Origin: Pseudoxanthobacter soli DSM 19599
Lineage (GTDB): Bacteria > Pseudomonadota > Alphaproteobacteria > Rhizobiales > Segnochrobactraceae
Length of the DNA stretch: 64,000 nt
Reading direction: 5' to 3'
Assembly (NCBI RefSeq): GCF_900148505.1
Contig: NZ_FRXO01000002.1
Span: 434,001 to 498,000 of the forward strand
A program made the position numbers and the translations under genes. Shown here piece after piece: positions 1 through 10,906 of this stretch. Under the pieces are notes generated by a model, which was not told the DNA's origin, made no database searches, and was given only the letters and a program-made list of their open reading frames with translations. The first letter of the stretch is position 1. The number at the start of each line of letters is the position of its first letter.

Positions 1-747
1 ACGGTGGATCACGTGAAGGCCGTCGATGGCATCGACCTCGTGGTACGCGAGGGACAGACTGTGGGCGTCGTCGGTGAATCCGGCTCCGGCAAGACGACGC
101 TCGGCTTCGCGCTGCTACGGCTGATTTCATCCGAGGGGCCGATCGTCTTTCTCGGCAACCGCATCGACAGCCGCTCGTGGAACGACCTGCGCCCGCTGAG
201 GCGGGACATGCAGGTGGTGTTTCAGGATCCCTACGGCTCTCTGTCGCCGCGGATGTCCGTTGCCGACATCATCGGCGAGGGGCTCAAGGTCCATGCGCCG
301 GGCCTTTCGCATGAGGAGCGCGACAGTCGCGTGGTCTCCGTGCTGAACGAGGTCGGCCTCGATGCCGAGACCCGGTTCCGCTACCCGCACGAGTTCTCCG
401 GCGGACAGCGGCAGCGTATTGCCATCGCCCGAGCGCTGGTGCTTGAGCCGCGCTTCCTCGTGCTCGACGAACCGACCTCCGCGCTCGACAAAAGCGTGCA
501 GGCACAGGTCGTGGACCTACTGCGGGAAATCCAGGCTCGCCGCTCGCTCGCCTATCTGTTCATCTCGCACGACCTGCGGGTGGTGCGTGCGCTCGCCAAC
601 GAAATCATCGTGATGCGGGCGGGCAAGGTGGTCGAGAAGGGGTCGACCGCCGAGGTGTTCGCCAACCCGCAAAGCGAGTATACCCGCGCCCTGATCGGGG
701 CCGCCTTCGACCTTCAGGCCACGTCCAACGGCACTGTCGCTGACTGA
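1..747 (+). CDS. Peptide ABC transporter ATP-binding protein, 3' part (YejF-like)
   Basis: C-terminal ABC ATPase module of an oligopeptide/dipeptide-type importer; it hydrolyses ATP on the cytoplasmic face to drive peptide uptake. Visible motifs are Walker A GESGSGKT (about residues 24-31 from the first in-frame GTG), signature FSGGQRQRIAIARAL and Walker B FLVLDEPTSAL. The reading frame is open to base 1, so the gene starts upstream. The wording (ALDKSVQAQVVDLL, YLFISHDLRVVRALANEI) is most like the second half of YejF, a duplicated two-module ATPase of the YejABEF system, but a single-module DppF/OppF cannot be excluded without the missing 5' part. It ends with TGA; no clear terminator follows. 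Confidence 0.85.
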   Translation, partial: TVDHVKAVDGIDLVVREGQTVGVVGESGSGKTTLGFALLRLISSEGPIVFLGNRIDSRSWNDLRPLRRDMQVVFQDPYGSLSPRMSVADIIGEGLKVHAPGLSHEERDSRVVSVLNEVGLDAETRFRYPHEFSGGQRQRIAIARALVLEPRFLVLDEPTSALDKSVQAQVVDLLREIQARRSLAYLFISHDLRVVRALANEIIVMRAGKVVEKGSTAEVFANPQSEYTRALIGAAFDLQATSNGTVAD

Positions 748-975
748 AACCTGGTCCGCCGAGATCGTCGGTCGGTTGAGCGGGAGATGTGTTTTTCCTC
801 CCGTTCTGTACTGCCATTCGAAGGAAGGTCTCAGCGGCACTCGCGAGCCCGATAGCGTCGTGCAGGCGACACGAATATGGTGGTGACACGGTCGGCAGAT
901 CGTCGCCCCGCTTCACCCGCCCGCAGCGGCCCTTCTCACGCACCTCGACCGACGGTCGGGAATCGGCTTCCCCTC

Positions 976-1644
976 ATGAGCGTTGTCCGCCGCTTCATCC
1001 AGGAACACCTCTATATGTCCATGACGGTGGCCATGATCGGCTGCCTGCTGCTCTATCCGAGTCTGGAGAAGCTCCACAGCGGCGTCGCCACGATCTCACT
1101 GATCGACCTGACGCTGGTGTTGCTCGCGATCCGCATCGCCCACAATTCGCGGCGGATGCGGTGGCCGCTTGCCGCGATCGCGGTGGTCGCCATCGTGCTC
1201 GACCTGATGCGCATCTATGAGGTGCCGAAGGTCACGACAATCGCGACGCTTTATTTCTGCCTGTTCTATCTCTTCGCGATCTACAGCACGCTCAAATATG
1301 TGCTGAGGGCAGGGGCGATCACGCTCGACAAGCTATTCGCCTCGCTCGTCGTCTATATGGCAATGGCTTTTTTCTGGGCGCTGGTTTTCGATCTGATCCA
1401 CGAACTCGATCCATCGGCGTTCGGCTTCAGCACGCGGCTGGCGGAAAACGGGGTCGTGCTCTACGATTTTCTCTATTTCAGCTTCGTGACGCTGACCACC
1501 ACCGGCTATGGCGACATCGTGCCTTACAGCCATCAGGCACAGTCGTTCGCGGTCGTCGAACAGATGGTGGGTGTGCTCTATGTCGCAATCCTGGTGGCGC
1601 GGCTCACCAACCTCTACACGGCCGGGGACGGCGTTTCGGACTGA
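976..1644 (+). CDS. Six-TM potassium-channel-like membrane protein (Ion_trans_2)
   Basis: About 222 residues from the ATG at 976 (MSVVRRFIQEHL); the frame is open further upstream to 877 but that part looks non-coding. The protein has about five hydrophobic helices, a pore loop with the K+ selectivity signature TLTTTGYGDIVPYS near residue 175, and a last helix (VEQMVGVLYVAILVARL). This matches the Ion_trans_2 pore family, which passes K+ across the inner membrane. I see no arginine-rich S4 voltage sensor and no RCK/TrkA_N or cyclic-nucleotide domain after the pore, so gating is unknown. It stands alone, convergent with the next gene, with a gap of 34 bp. Confidence 0.85.
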   Translation: MSVVRRFIQEHLYMSMTVAMIGCLLLYPSLEKLHSGVATISLIDLTLVLLAIRIAHNSRRMRWPLAAIAVVAIVLDLMRIYEVPKVTTIATLYFCLFYLFAIYSTLKYVLRAGAITLDKLFASLVVYMAMAFFWALVFDLIHELDPSAFGFSTRLAENGVVLYDFLYFSFVTLTTTGYGDIVPYSHQAQSFAVVEQMVGVLYVAILVARLTNLYTAGDGVSD

Positions 1645-1678
1645 GCGGGCCCGGAAACCGGTGGAACGCCCGGCCGGA

Positions 1679-2695
1679 TCACTGCAGCAGACGGCGAAGG
1701 TCGTCTTCCTTCTCGTTCACGAACCAGCCGAAATAGTTCACTTGCGGATAGGCCGTTGCACCGGACTGGCGGTTGGTTGCCGCAAGCCTGCGGGCGCGAT
1801 CGCGCGCATCGCCGACATTGTAGAGGGTCGCCGTCAGGCCGGGATTCTTCGAAATGTCGAAGCCGGCGAGGTCGCGATAAGAATCGATCGAAAGCCGGAT
1901 CAACGCGGCGAGATATTCGAGCGACGTCGCCGGGTCCATGATGGTGCTGTAGAGTTCGGGCGCGTGGTCCATGTCGATCAGCGGAAGTCCGCTGCGCTTG
2001 TGGACGATATCGGCCACCGACAGCGCGGCGATCGGGCTCAGCTGGCCGAGACCGAAGGTCTGCCCGGCATAGAGCGGCTGGAAGAACACGCGTCCGAAGC
2101 GATCGTCGGGATAGGAGACGCCATCAACGGTGTTGCCGCGGAAGACGTCACGCCAGACCTCCTCGCGGCAATCCCACAGATCGAAATCGTCCTTCGACGT
2201 GCGACACCGGTCGAACTGCTCCTTGGCGACGAACTCCGATACCGGCACGCCCTTGTACTGGAACAGGATGGGCGTGCCGAGATAGGCCATCGCCTTGATA
2301 TAATAGCCTTGGGCGGAATCGATGGCGTCGACGTTGAAGGTGTGCTCCGCCACGATGGCGCCGAGCATGTGCACCGGATCGATGCCGAAGCGCTGGGCAG
2401 CACTCTTGATCCGCGCCATCAGCGCCCGGTCGCTTTGAAGCAGGCGGTAGATCTGCTGATACTTGCCCTCGAACGTGCCGCCGGTTTCCCGGGTGCGCGC
2501 CACCGAATTTCGGTCCACGGTCGGCTGCTGCTGGGAACCGTTGCCGGGCGGAACCACGATCACACCGGCGGCTGCGCCAGAAAGTGGCGCTACGCACGCG
2601 GTGGCGAGCAGGAGCGCCGCCACGAACGCCATCGCTGTACGCACGTGGGCGATGATGACCCGCGCCGCGATCGTCAGCACGCCGCTCCACCCCAT
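1679..2695 (-). CDS. DUF1402 family exported protein
   Basis: This matches the alphaproteobacterial DUF1402 family of unknown function, recalled from its wording (QTFGLGQLSPIAALSVADIV, TATLYNVGDA, NYFGWFVNEKE). The GLGQLSP...YNVG pattern recalls lytic transglycosylase/lysozyme-like folds, so a role in peptidoglycan is possible but only inferred. A hydrophobic N-terminal stretch (MAFVAALLLATACVAPLSG) looks like a signal peptide. The start is uncertain: ATG codons at 2752, 2695 and 2632 are in frame, none with a convincing ribosome site. I chose 2695 because it puts two arginines ahead of the hydrophobic core. Monocistronic by appearance. Confidence 0.72.
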   Translation of the reverse strand: MGWSGVLTIAARVIIAHVRTAMAFVAALLLATACVAPLSGAAAGVIVVPPGNGSQQQPTVDRNSVARTRETGGTFEGKYQQIYRLLQSDRALMARIKSAAQRFGIDPVHMLGAIVAEHTFNVDAIDSAQGYYIKAMAYLGTPILFQYKGVPVSEFVAKEQFDRCRTSKDDFDLWDCREEVWRDVFRGNTVDGVSYPDDRFGRVFFQPLYAGQTFGLGQLSPIAALSVADIVHKRSGLPLIDMDHAPELYSTIMDPATSLEYLAALIRLSIDSYRDLAGFDISKNPGLTATLYNVGDARDRARRLAATNRQSGATAYPQVNYFGWFVNEKEDDLRRLLQ

Positions 2696-3060
2696 CACAC
2701 GACGCCCGCTCGCCGCCCTGTCGAGCGACTGAAGAGGCTGCAAAGGCAGCATGACACCATCCCGATCAAACCAGGACGGCCGCGGCCTGGCCAAATGGCG
2801 GCGGTCCCGGACGCTCATATGGCCGGGACGAAAATGAAAGGCAAGACGCGCCCGGGACTGCCGGAGCCGCTTCGACCCACCGATAGCCGATTGCGACGCG
2901 GTGATGCGAAACCGCCGCACCGCACCACCTGCCCACACGCTCCCATCGACGACCGGCGGAACGCATCCGGGCTTTCGAGACAGACAACCGGGAAAGCGCC
3001 CGCCGGACTGTGCCGCGCCGAGCCCGACCGACCGGATCAACCCGATCGGCCGGGATGAAC
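2696..3060. other. Gene-free stretch between DUF1402 gene and hslU
   Basis: About 365 bp upstream of the leftward DUF1402 gene and downstream of hslU. Open frames cross it on both strands, but none has family resemblance or a ribosome site. It may hold the DUF1402 promoter; I could not pick a convincing one. Confidence 0.5.
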
Positions 3061-4365
3061 TCAGAGAATGAACCGGCTGAGATCGGCGTTCTTGGCAAGA
3101 TCACCGACACCGTTGCGCACGAACGGACCGTCGATGACGATGGTATCGCCGCTGCGGTCCGGTGCGGTGAACGAGATATCATCGAGGACACGCTCGATCA
3201 CCGTCTGCAGCCTGCGAGCGCCGATATTCTCCACGGTCGCATTGATGCCGACCGCGATCTCGGCAATAGCCTCGATGGCTTCGTCGGTGAACTCCAGCTT
3301 CACCCCCTCCGTGCCGAGCATGGCGACGGACTGCTTGATCAGGCTCGCCTCGGTCTCAGTGAGGATGCGGCGGAAATCGGCCTTGTCGAGCGCCTTCAGC
3401 TCGACGCGGATCGGCAGCCGGCCCTGAAGTTCCGGCAAAAGGTCCGACGGGCTCGCGACATGGAACGCGCCGGAAGCGATGAACAGGATGTGATCCGTCT
3501 TCACCGTGCCGTGCTTGGTATTGACCGACGTGCCCTCGATCAACGGCAGCAGGTCGCGCTGCACGCCTTCCCGCGAGACGTCGCCGCCGGTCCGGCCCTG
3601 ACGGGCGCAGATCTTGTCGATCTCGTCGATGAAGACGATGCCTTCCTCCTGCACGAGGTGGATGGCCTCCTGCACCACGGCATCCTGGTCGAGGAGCTTG
3701 TCCGATTCCTCGGCGATCAGTCCTTCGTAGGACTCCTTCACCGTGGTGCGGCGCAGCTTCTTCTGGCCGCCGAAGCTCTTGCCCAGGATCTCGCCGAGAT
3801 TCATCACCCCGACGCTGCCGCCTGGCACACCCGGGATGTCGAAGCTCGGCATCTGCGGGGTTGCCGTAACCTCGATCTCGATCTCCTTGTCGTCGAGTTC
3901 GCCGTCGCGAAGCTTCTTGCGGAAGGACTCGCGCGTCGCCGGGCTCGCAGAGCGACCGACGAGCGCATCGAGCACCCGCTCCTCCGCCTGCAGGTGGGCC
4001 TTGGCCTGCACCTCCTTGCGCCGGGCATCGCGCACGAGCGTGATGCCGACCTCCAGAAGATCGCGCACGATCTGCTCGACGTCGCGGCCGACATAGCCGA
4101 CCTCGGTGAACTTGGTGGCCTCGACCTTCAGGAAGGGGGCGCCGGCGAGCTTGGCAAGACGGCGGGAAATCTCCGTCTTGCCGACGCCGGTCGGGCCGAT
4201 CATCAGGATGTTCTTCGGCAGCACTTCCTCGCGCATCGCTCCGTCGAGCTTCAGCCGGCGCCAGCGGTTGCGCAACGCGATGGCGACGGCACGCTTGGCA
4301 TCGGCCTGGCCGACGATATGGCGATCGAGCTCGGAAACGATCTCGCGGGGGGATAAGTCGGTCAT
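3061..4365 (-). CDS. hslU: HslU, ATPase subunit of the HslVU protease
   Basis: AAA+ unfoldase that feeds substrates to the HslV peptidase in the cytoplasm. From ATG 4365 ([20 protein letters not shown]) it is 434 aa, the usual HslU length. It has Walker [10 protein letters not shown] near residue 58, Walker B VFIDEIDK, the family-specific insertion I domain in between, and ends in SRFIL; the conserved extreme C-terminus of HslU inserts into HslV. The frame extends upstream to 4428 but the conserved N-terminus fixes the start. It lies 90 bp downstream of hslV on the same strand, so the two are probably co-transcribed from the heat-shock promoter ahead of hslV. Confidence 0.96.
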   Translation of the reverse strand: MTDLSPREIVSELDRHIVGQADAKRAVAIALRNRWRRLKLDGAMREEVLPKNILMIGPTGVGKTEISRRLAKLAGAPFLKVEATKFTEVGYVGRDVEQIVRDLLEVGITLVRDARRKEVQAKAHLQAEERVLDALVGRSASPATRESFRKKLRDGELDDKEIEIEVTATPQMPSFDIPGVPGGSVGVMNLGEILGKSFGGQKKLRRTTVKESYEGLIAEESDKLLDQDAVVQEAIHLVQEEGIVFIDEIDKICARQGRTGGDVSREGVQRDLLPLIEGTSVNTKHGTVKTDHILFIASGAFHVASPSDLLPELQGRLPIRVELKALDKADFRRILTETEASLIKQSVAMLGTEGVKLEFTDEAIEAIAEIAVGINATVENIGARRLQTVIERVLDDISFTAPDRSGDTIVIDGPFVRNGVGDLAKNADLSRFIL

Positions 4366-4455
4366 GACGACCCTTTCATATTCCGGACGGCGCACCTGAA
4401 CGAGAACGGCCGCAGCGCACCTCAACACGGAGCGCGCGCCGCGGGCTGGTCGTCT

Positions 4456-5028
4456 TCAGGCCGCCTGCAGCTTCTCGACCACGACATTGCCGTTGGTGTA
4501 GACGCAGATGTCGGCCGCCACGGCCATCGCGCGGCGGGCGATCGTCTCGGCATCGAGATCGGTATCGGCCAGCGCACGGGCCGCCGCGAGGGCGTAGAGC
4601 CCGCCCGAGCCGATGCCCATCACGCCGCCCTCGGGCTCGAGCACGTCGCCGGTGCCGGTAAGGACCAGGGTGGACGTCTTGTCGGCCACGATCATCATCG
4701 CCTCGAGCTGGCGCAGGTAGCGATCGGTCCGCCAGTCCTTGGCGAGTTCCACGCAGGCGCGCAGCAACTGGCCGGGATATTGCTCCAGCTTCGCTTCCAG
4801 GCGTTCCAGCAAGGTGAATGCGTCGGCCGTCGCGCCCGCGAACCCAGCGATCACGTCGCCTTTCGACAGCGGGCGCACCTTGCGCGCGGTCGCCTTGATC
4901 ACGGTCTGGCCAAGGCTGACCTGACCGTCGCCGGCGATGACCACTTCGCCGCCCTTGCGAACGGTCACGATGGTCGTGCCGTGCCACTGGGGAATGCGGT
5001 CGGCGGCCTGGGTTGAGGATGACATCAT
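4456..5028 (-). CDS. hslV: HslV, peptidase subunit of the HslVU protease
   Basis: Threonine peptidase that forms the proteolytic core capped by HslU. The motif [19 protein letters not shown] is the family N-terminus; Thr18 of the precursor would become the catalytic N-terminal residue after removal of a 17-residue leader ([17 protein letters not shown]). Length is 190 aa, slightly long because of that leader. Start is one of two adjacent ATGs at 5028 and 5025. The order hslV-hslU on the minus strand is the standard operon. An RpoH-type promoter lies about 150 bp upstream. Confidence 0.96.
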   Translation of the reverse strand: MMSSSTQAADRIPQWHGTTIVTVRKGGEVVIAGDGQVSLGQTVIKATARKVRPLSKGDVIAGFAGATADAFTLLERLEAKLEQYPGQLLRACVELAKDWRTDRYLRQLEAMMIVADKTSTLVLTGTGDVLEPEGGVMGIGSGGLYALAAARALADTDLDAETIARRAMAVAADICVYTNGNVVVEKLQAA

Positions 5029-5385
5029 GTGGGACAGCACTCGTCTGGAGCGCCTTCCGCCGCGGAAACCGGTCTGCGTCGGGAAACGCCGGAGGGGGTG
5101 AGCGGCACGAAGCGGAAGAGGCCGCCTCGTCGCGGCTGACAGATTATCCGGCCGGAGCGGCCGGTTTTCCGCCTCTATGTAGGCCGGCAAACGCCTGCTG
5201 CAAGTCGTTCGCCGCAGGTCCCTCACAGCATACGATGCCGAGGGCAAGCAGGGCACAAGTCGAAGACCGGCAGCGCCCACATGACGTCCGCAGGCACGTG
5301 CAGATATCCGGGCTTGACCTGCGAGGCCGGACTGCCGTGCACCACGAGGCGGCACTCCGCCCCCATAGACGGACGCCTCGCGAAC
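5029..5385. other. Gene-free stretch upstream of hslV
   Basis: It lies between pmtA (its 3' end) and hslV, both leftward. It holds the candidate RpoH promoter at 5177-5204. Open frames on both strands lack family resemblance. Nothing else is recognisable. Confidence 0.5.
5177..5204 (-). promoter_or_regulatory. Probable RpoH (sigma32) promoter of hslVU
   Basis: On the minus strand CTTG (5204-5201), a 17-bp spacer and CCTACAT (5183-5177) match the alphaproteobacterial RpoH consensus CTTG-N17/18-CyTATnT with one mismatch. It points at hslV and leaves a leader of about 140 nt. Heat-shock control of hslVU is well known, which supports the call. It is the only strong element I see in the 357-bp gene-free stretch 5029-5385. 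Confidence 0.6.
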
Positions 5386-5979
5386 TCAGACGCCGCGGTA
5401 GGTCCAGACCCGCGCGGGCGGCACGTTGCGCAGGATCCACGGGCTCGGCGAGACGGTGAAGCGGCCGCCACGCTCGGCCGGGACCGGCGGCACCAGCGCG
5501 TACGAGAACTGGATGAACGGCGCGCCCGGCACCAGCAGATCCATGCAGTCTGCGATCAGCCCCTGCCTGGCGGCCGGCGGGCGGGTGAACAGCGGAAGGC
5601 TGGAGATGACGGAGGCGATCGACCCGTTCGGCGGGTTCTCGAGCGTCGCCTTGACGGCGTAGGCGTCACCCTCGATCACGGTCGCCTCGGGGAAACGCTC
5701 ACGCAGGAGCTTGCAGAAATCACGGCTGTACTCGAGCATGACGATGCGGCTCTCGGGGATCCCCCGGGCGAGCATCGCCTCCGTCATGACCCCCGTGCCG
5801 GGCCCGAGTTCCAGGATCACCCCGGGCCTGTCGACCTCGACGGCAGCGGCCATCGCCTTCGTCAGCGCCGGGCCCGAAGGCGCGACCGCCCCGGTGGTGA
5901 GCGGGTTGCTCGCCCATGCCTTCAGAAAGCGGAACTCGTCGGCGACCTTGTGCGAGAGACGGCTGACACCAGTCTTCAT
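5386..5979 (-). CDS. pmtA: Phospholipid N-methyltransferase, PmtA-like
   Basis: Class I SAM-dependent methyltransferase of the Sinorhizobium PmtA type, which methylates phosphatidylethanolamine toward phosphatidylcholine at the inner membrane. From ATG 5979 (MKTGVSRLSHKVADEF) it is 197 aa, the usual size. Seen motifs are FLKAWASNPLTTGAVAPSG near the N-terminus, SAM motif I ILELGPGTGVMTEAML and SSLPLFTRPP, where PmtA proteins carry their conserved post-catalytic segment. The frame is open to 6219, but the family N-terminus supports 5979. The rRNA-adenine methyltransferase fold is related, so automatic annotation may call it KsgA-like; the N-terminus and size fit PmtA better. Confidence 0.8.
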   Translation of the reverse strand: MKTGVSRLSHKVADEFRFLKAWASNPLTTGAVAPSGPALTKAMAAAVEVDRPGVILELGPGTGVMTEAMLARGIPESRIVMLEYSRDFCKLLRERFPEATVIEGDAYAVKATLENPPNGSIASVISSLPLFTRPPAARQGLIADCMDLLVPGAPFIQFSYALVPPVPAERGGRFTVSPSPWILRNVPPARVWTYRGV

Positions 5980-6247
5980 GGAGATATCCCGGCCCATCAA
6001 TTCCAGCGAAGGTGTGAAGCGGCATTGCCTCGGGAACTGCGCAGGACAACCCCGAGCGAGGCCGGCATGAGGCCCGCGATGACCCATTGGTCGGGCGATT
6101 CGCAGGCATCCGCCACAGTGACGTAAGAACATTGAGGTTCGATGGCGGAATTTCGGCGCCTTCGAACTCTTGTCGGCCGACCACCCACAGGAGGGGCGGC
6201 CTGCAGCACCGCCCATCACCGACCGCCGCCGCGAATAGTCCGCTCCC

Positions 6248-7384
6248 TCAACCGCCGAGACCGTCGAAGAAATCCTTCACCTTGGCGAAAAAGCCCTGCT
6301 CGTCGGTCTGGGGATCGGCTCCGCTCTCGTGCTGGAACTCCTCGAGGATCTCGCGCTGCCGCCGGGTCAGGTTGCGCGGCGTCTCCACCACGGCCTGGAT
6401 GTACATGTCGCCGAACTGCGCCGTGCGCATCACCGGCATGCCCTTGCCCTTGACGCGGAACTGCCGGCCGGTCTGCGTGCCCTCGGGAATGCGGACCCGG
6501 GCCTTGGCGCCGGAAATCGTCGGCACGTCGATCTCGCCACCGAGCGCCGCCGTCGTCATCGGCACGGGCACGCGGCAATAGATATCGGAGCCGTCGCGCT
6601 GGAAGAACTCGTGCGGCCGGATCGAGAGGAAAATGTAGAGATCGCCCGGAGGGCCGCCCCGCGCACCGGCCTCGCCTTCGCCAGACAGGCGGATGCGGGT
6701 ACCGTCCTCGATGCCGGCCGGGATATTGACCGAAAGCGAACGCTCCTCGGTGATGCGGCCGGCCCCGCCGCATTTCGGGCAGGGGTCGGAGATCGTCTCG
6801 CCGCGCCCCTGGCAGGTCGGGCACGTGCGCTCCAGCGTGAAGAAGCCCTGGGCGGCGCGGACGCGGCCGGTGCCGCTGCAGGTGCGGCAGGTGGTGGGCG
6901 AGGTTCCCGCCCGCGCCCCGCTTCCGCTGCATTCGTCGCAGGTGATCGAAGCCGGGATCCGCACCTCGACCGTCCGGCCTGCGAACGCTTCCTCGAGCCC
7001 GATTTCCAGATTGTAGCGCAGGTCGGCGCCGCGCTCGCGGCCGCCCCGGCCACCGCCGGCGCCGCGACGCCCGCTCATGCCGAAGAACTCGTCGAAGATG
7101 TCGGACATGGCGGAGGCGAAGTCGTTGCCGAACCCTGCCCCGCCCTGCCCCATGCCGTGCTCGAACGCCGCATGGCCGAAGCGGTCGTAGGCCGCCCGCT
7201 TGTCGGTGTCCTTCAGCACATCGTAGGCTTCGTTGAGTTCCTTGAACCGCGTCTCGGCTTCCGGATCCCCCGGATGGCGGTCCGGGTGGCACCCCATGGC
7301 GAGCTTGCGGAACGCACTCTTCAGCGTCTTCTCATCCGCATCGCGCCCGACGCCGAGCACCTCGTAATAGTCGCGCTTGGCCAT
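6248..7384 (-). CDS. dnaJ: DnaJ, Hsp40 co-chaperone
   Basis: Cytoplasmic co-chaperone that stimulates DnaK ATPase and delivers unfolded proteins. The 378-aa protein has the J domain ([24 protein letters not shown] carries the essential HPD), a Gly-rich linker, four zinc motifs ([32 protein letters not shown]) and the C-terminal substrate-binding part. Length and domain order are full type I DnaJ. It lies 137 bp downstream of dnaK on the same strand with an inverted repeat in the gap, so it may be read by passage through that hairpin. Confidence 0.97.
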   Translation of the reverse strand: MAKRDYYEVLGVGRDADEKTLKSAFRKLAMGCHPDRHPGDPEAETRFKELNEAYDVLKDTDKRAAYDRFGHAAFEHGMGQGGAGFGNDFASAMSDIFDEFFGMSGRRGAGGGRGGRERGADLRYNLEIGLEEAFAGRTVEVRIPASITCDECSGSGARAGTSPTTCRTCSGTGRVRAAQGFFTLERTCPTCQGRGETISDPCPKCGGAGRITEERSLSVNIPAGIEDGTRIRLSGEGEAGARGGPPGDLYIFLSIRPHEFFQRDGSDIYCRVPVPMTTAALGGEIDVPTISGAKARVRIPEGTQTGRQFRVKGKGMPVMRTAQFGDMYIQAVVETPRNLTRRQREILEEFQHESGADPQTDEQGFFAKVKDFFDGLGG

Positions 7385-7431
7385 TCGCTTCCGCTCGAAA
7401 ATCGCTCAACGTGGCGTTTTCAGACTGCGAA

Positions 7432-7462
7432 ATGCCGCGCGGTCCGTCACACCGCGCGGCAT
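7432..7462 (-). terminator. Inverted repeat between dnaK and dnaJ, possible attenuator
   Basis: ATGCCGCGCGG (7432-7442) and CCGCGCGGCAT (7452-7462) form a perfect 11-bp stem with a 9-nt loop. No run of U follows on the minus strand, so it is a poor intrinsic terminator; it could lower read-through into dnaJ or stabilise the dnaK 3' end. Confidence 0.4.
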
Positions 7463-7521
7463 CGCTGTTCACCCGCCCGGCGAACGTCCTTTCGGCCGTT
7501 CACCAGGGGACCATGCAGAAA

Positions 7522-9426
<1,905 letters not shown>

Positions 9427-9826
9427 ATCGTTCTCCTTCAGGCAGACCGGCCGAATCCTCGGAGAGGCCTTCGACCCATAGCCGGGCTCACCCCGGCTGG
9501 TCCCCAAACATTTGAGATTTCACGGCGCCCGGACGTGAGGAACGCCGTGCTTGGAGGCTATATAAGAGGGGGTGCCGGAGGCCGCAAGGCGCTGCACCCC
9601 TTGTCGCAGGCGAAGGAAACGGCAAATCCGCGACCCGGCGGGGCCATCCTTTCGCCCACGAAACGAACGATGAGAAGATCGGCCGCGCGGACCGGTTCCG
9701 CAAGGGCCGAAATGCGGTTCCGGAAGCGCCGTCCGGGGCGTGTCGCCGCAAGACGCGACCCGCCCGGCGCTTGCGAACCACCCTTGCGGCGATGCAGGTT
9801 CACCGTTCGTGACGAAGGAGCATTCC
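9427..9826. other. Divergent intergenic region dnaK / DUF2125 gene
   Basis: About 400 bp. It contains the dnaK ribosome site and the RpoH promoter at 9560-9588. The rightward gene must also be driven from here, but I see no strong housekeeping promoter. No RNA gene is recognisable. Confidence 0.5.
9560..9588 (-). promoter_or_regulatory. RpoH (sigma32) promoter of dnaK
   Basis: On the minus strand CTTG (9588-9585), an 18-bp spacer and CTTATAT (9566-9560) match the alphaproteobacterial heat-shock consensus CTTG-N17/18-CyTATnT at every fixed position. It points at dnaK and implies a leader of about 125 nt. Confidence 0.75.
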
Positions 9827-10897
9827 ATGCCGGAAAGTCCTGCCGAACACACCGATCCCGGCGCGCGGGATGTTCCCCTTTCCGCGCCGCGCAGGTCCGG
9901 CATGAAACGCAAGGTGATCGCGGCGATGGCGGTGCTCGTCGTCGCCGTGGCGGCATGGTCGGGGTTCTGGTGGTACGCGGCGGACGCGCTGAAGCGGTCG
10001 GCGGATGCGACGCTCGATGCGCCGGTCGCGGCCGATGGCATCAAGCTCGTGTGCGCACCGCGCACCGTGGGTGGCTATCCGTTCTATCTCGCGCTCGATT
10101 GCGGCGATGCGGCGATCACCGCGCCGAATCTGCCGCCGGTCGCGCTCGGCCACGTCTCCGCCGCTGCCCGCGTCTACGATCCCGAGCGCATCGTCGCGGA
10201 GTTCTCCGGACCGCTTGAGATCGGCGACCCGGCATCCCCGCTTGTGCAGGCCGCATGGTCGCTCGGCCGCATGAGCCTTCATTTCGACCACGGCCTCCTG
10301 ATCCAGGGTGCGCTTTCGATCGATGAGCCGACCGTGACGGCCCCCGCCTTCGCCGCTGGGCCGATGAAGGCGACGCTCGCCGAACTCCACGTGCGCAACA
10401 CGCCCGACGATGCGGGCGGCACGGACGTCGCGCTGACCATGAGCGGCGTGAAGCCGAAGGCGGCGACCGCTCCGTTCGATCTCGGGATCATCTTCACCGT
10501 CCGCGACGGCGGCAACGCGCTGAGAGGCGGTGGCGTGGCGGTGCCGCCGGAGGGACTGCCCGTCGATCTCACCCGCGTCGGCCTGCGCTCCGGCGACGCT
10601 GCCCTGGAGGCGACCGGCAATCTCCGTATCCGCCCCGATGGGCGTCTCGACGGCAACGTCGACGTCTCGCTCGTGAACCCCGAAGGCCTCGCGGCCGCGA
10701 TCGCGGCGGTCGACCCGCGGGCCAGAGGCCTCGCGGCGCCGGTGGTGGCGGCCGTCTCGGCCTTCGGACAGCCGGGCCAGACCGACGGCAAGCCGAGCCG
10801 CACGCTCAAGATCACGCTCGACGCCAGCCGGGTGATGGTCGGCTTCATCCCCGTCGGGCGGCTGCCGCCGATCCCGATCGGCACCGCGCCGATCTGA
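9827..10897 (+). CDS. DUF2125 family protein
   Basis: 356-aa protein of the DUF2125 family, common in alphaproteobacteria and of unknown function. After a short polar leader there is one transmembrane segment or uncleaved signal (VIAAMAVLVVAVAAWSGFWW, residues about 28-47), then a large soluble part expected in the periplasm, with family-like wording (VCAPRTVGGYPFYLALDCGD, LGRMSLHFDHGLLIQG). GAAGGAG stands 6 nt before ATG 9827, fixing the start. It is convergent with tyrC, 9 bp apart, as often seen in this lineage. Confidence 0.8.
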   Translation: MPESPAEHTDPGARDVPLSAPRRSGMKRKVIAAMAVLVVAVAAWSGFWWYAADALKRSADATLDAPVAADGIKLVCAPRTVGGYPFYLALDCGDAAITAPNLPPVALGHVSAAARVYDPERIVAEFSGPLEIGDPASPLVQAAWSLGRMSLHFDHGLLIQGALSIDEPTVTAPAFAAGPMKATLAELHVRNTPDDAGGTDVALTMSGVKPKAATAPFDLGIIFTVRDGGNALRGGGVAVPPEGLPVDLTRVGLRSGDAALEATGNLRIRPDGRLDGNVDVSLVNPEGLAAAIAAVDPRARGLAAPVVAAVSAFGQPGQTDGKPSRTLKITLDASRVMVGFIPVGRLPPIPIGTAPI

Positions 10898-10906
10898 CGG
10901 CCGGCG

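Noticed and set aside
1508-3058. Long plus-strand open frame of 516 codons
   Set aside because: Its residues are His/Arg/Gly-rich and it is the antisense shadow of the DUF1402 gene.
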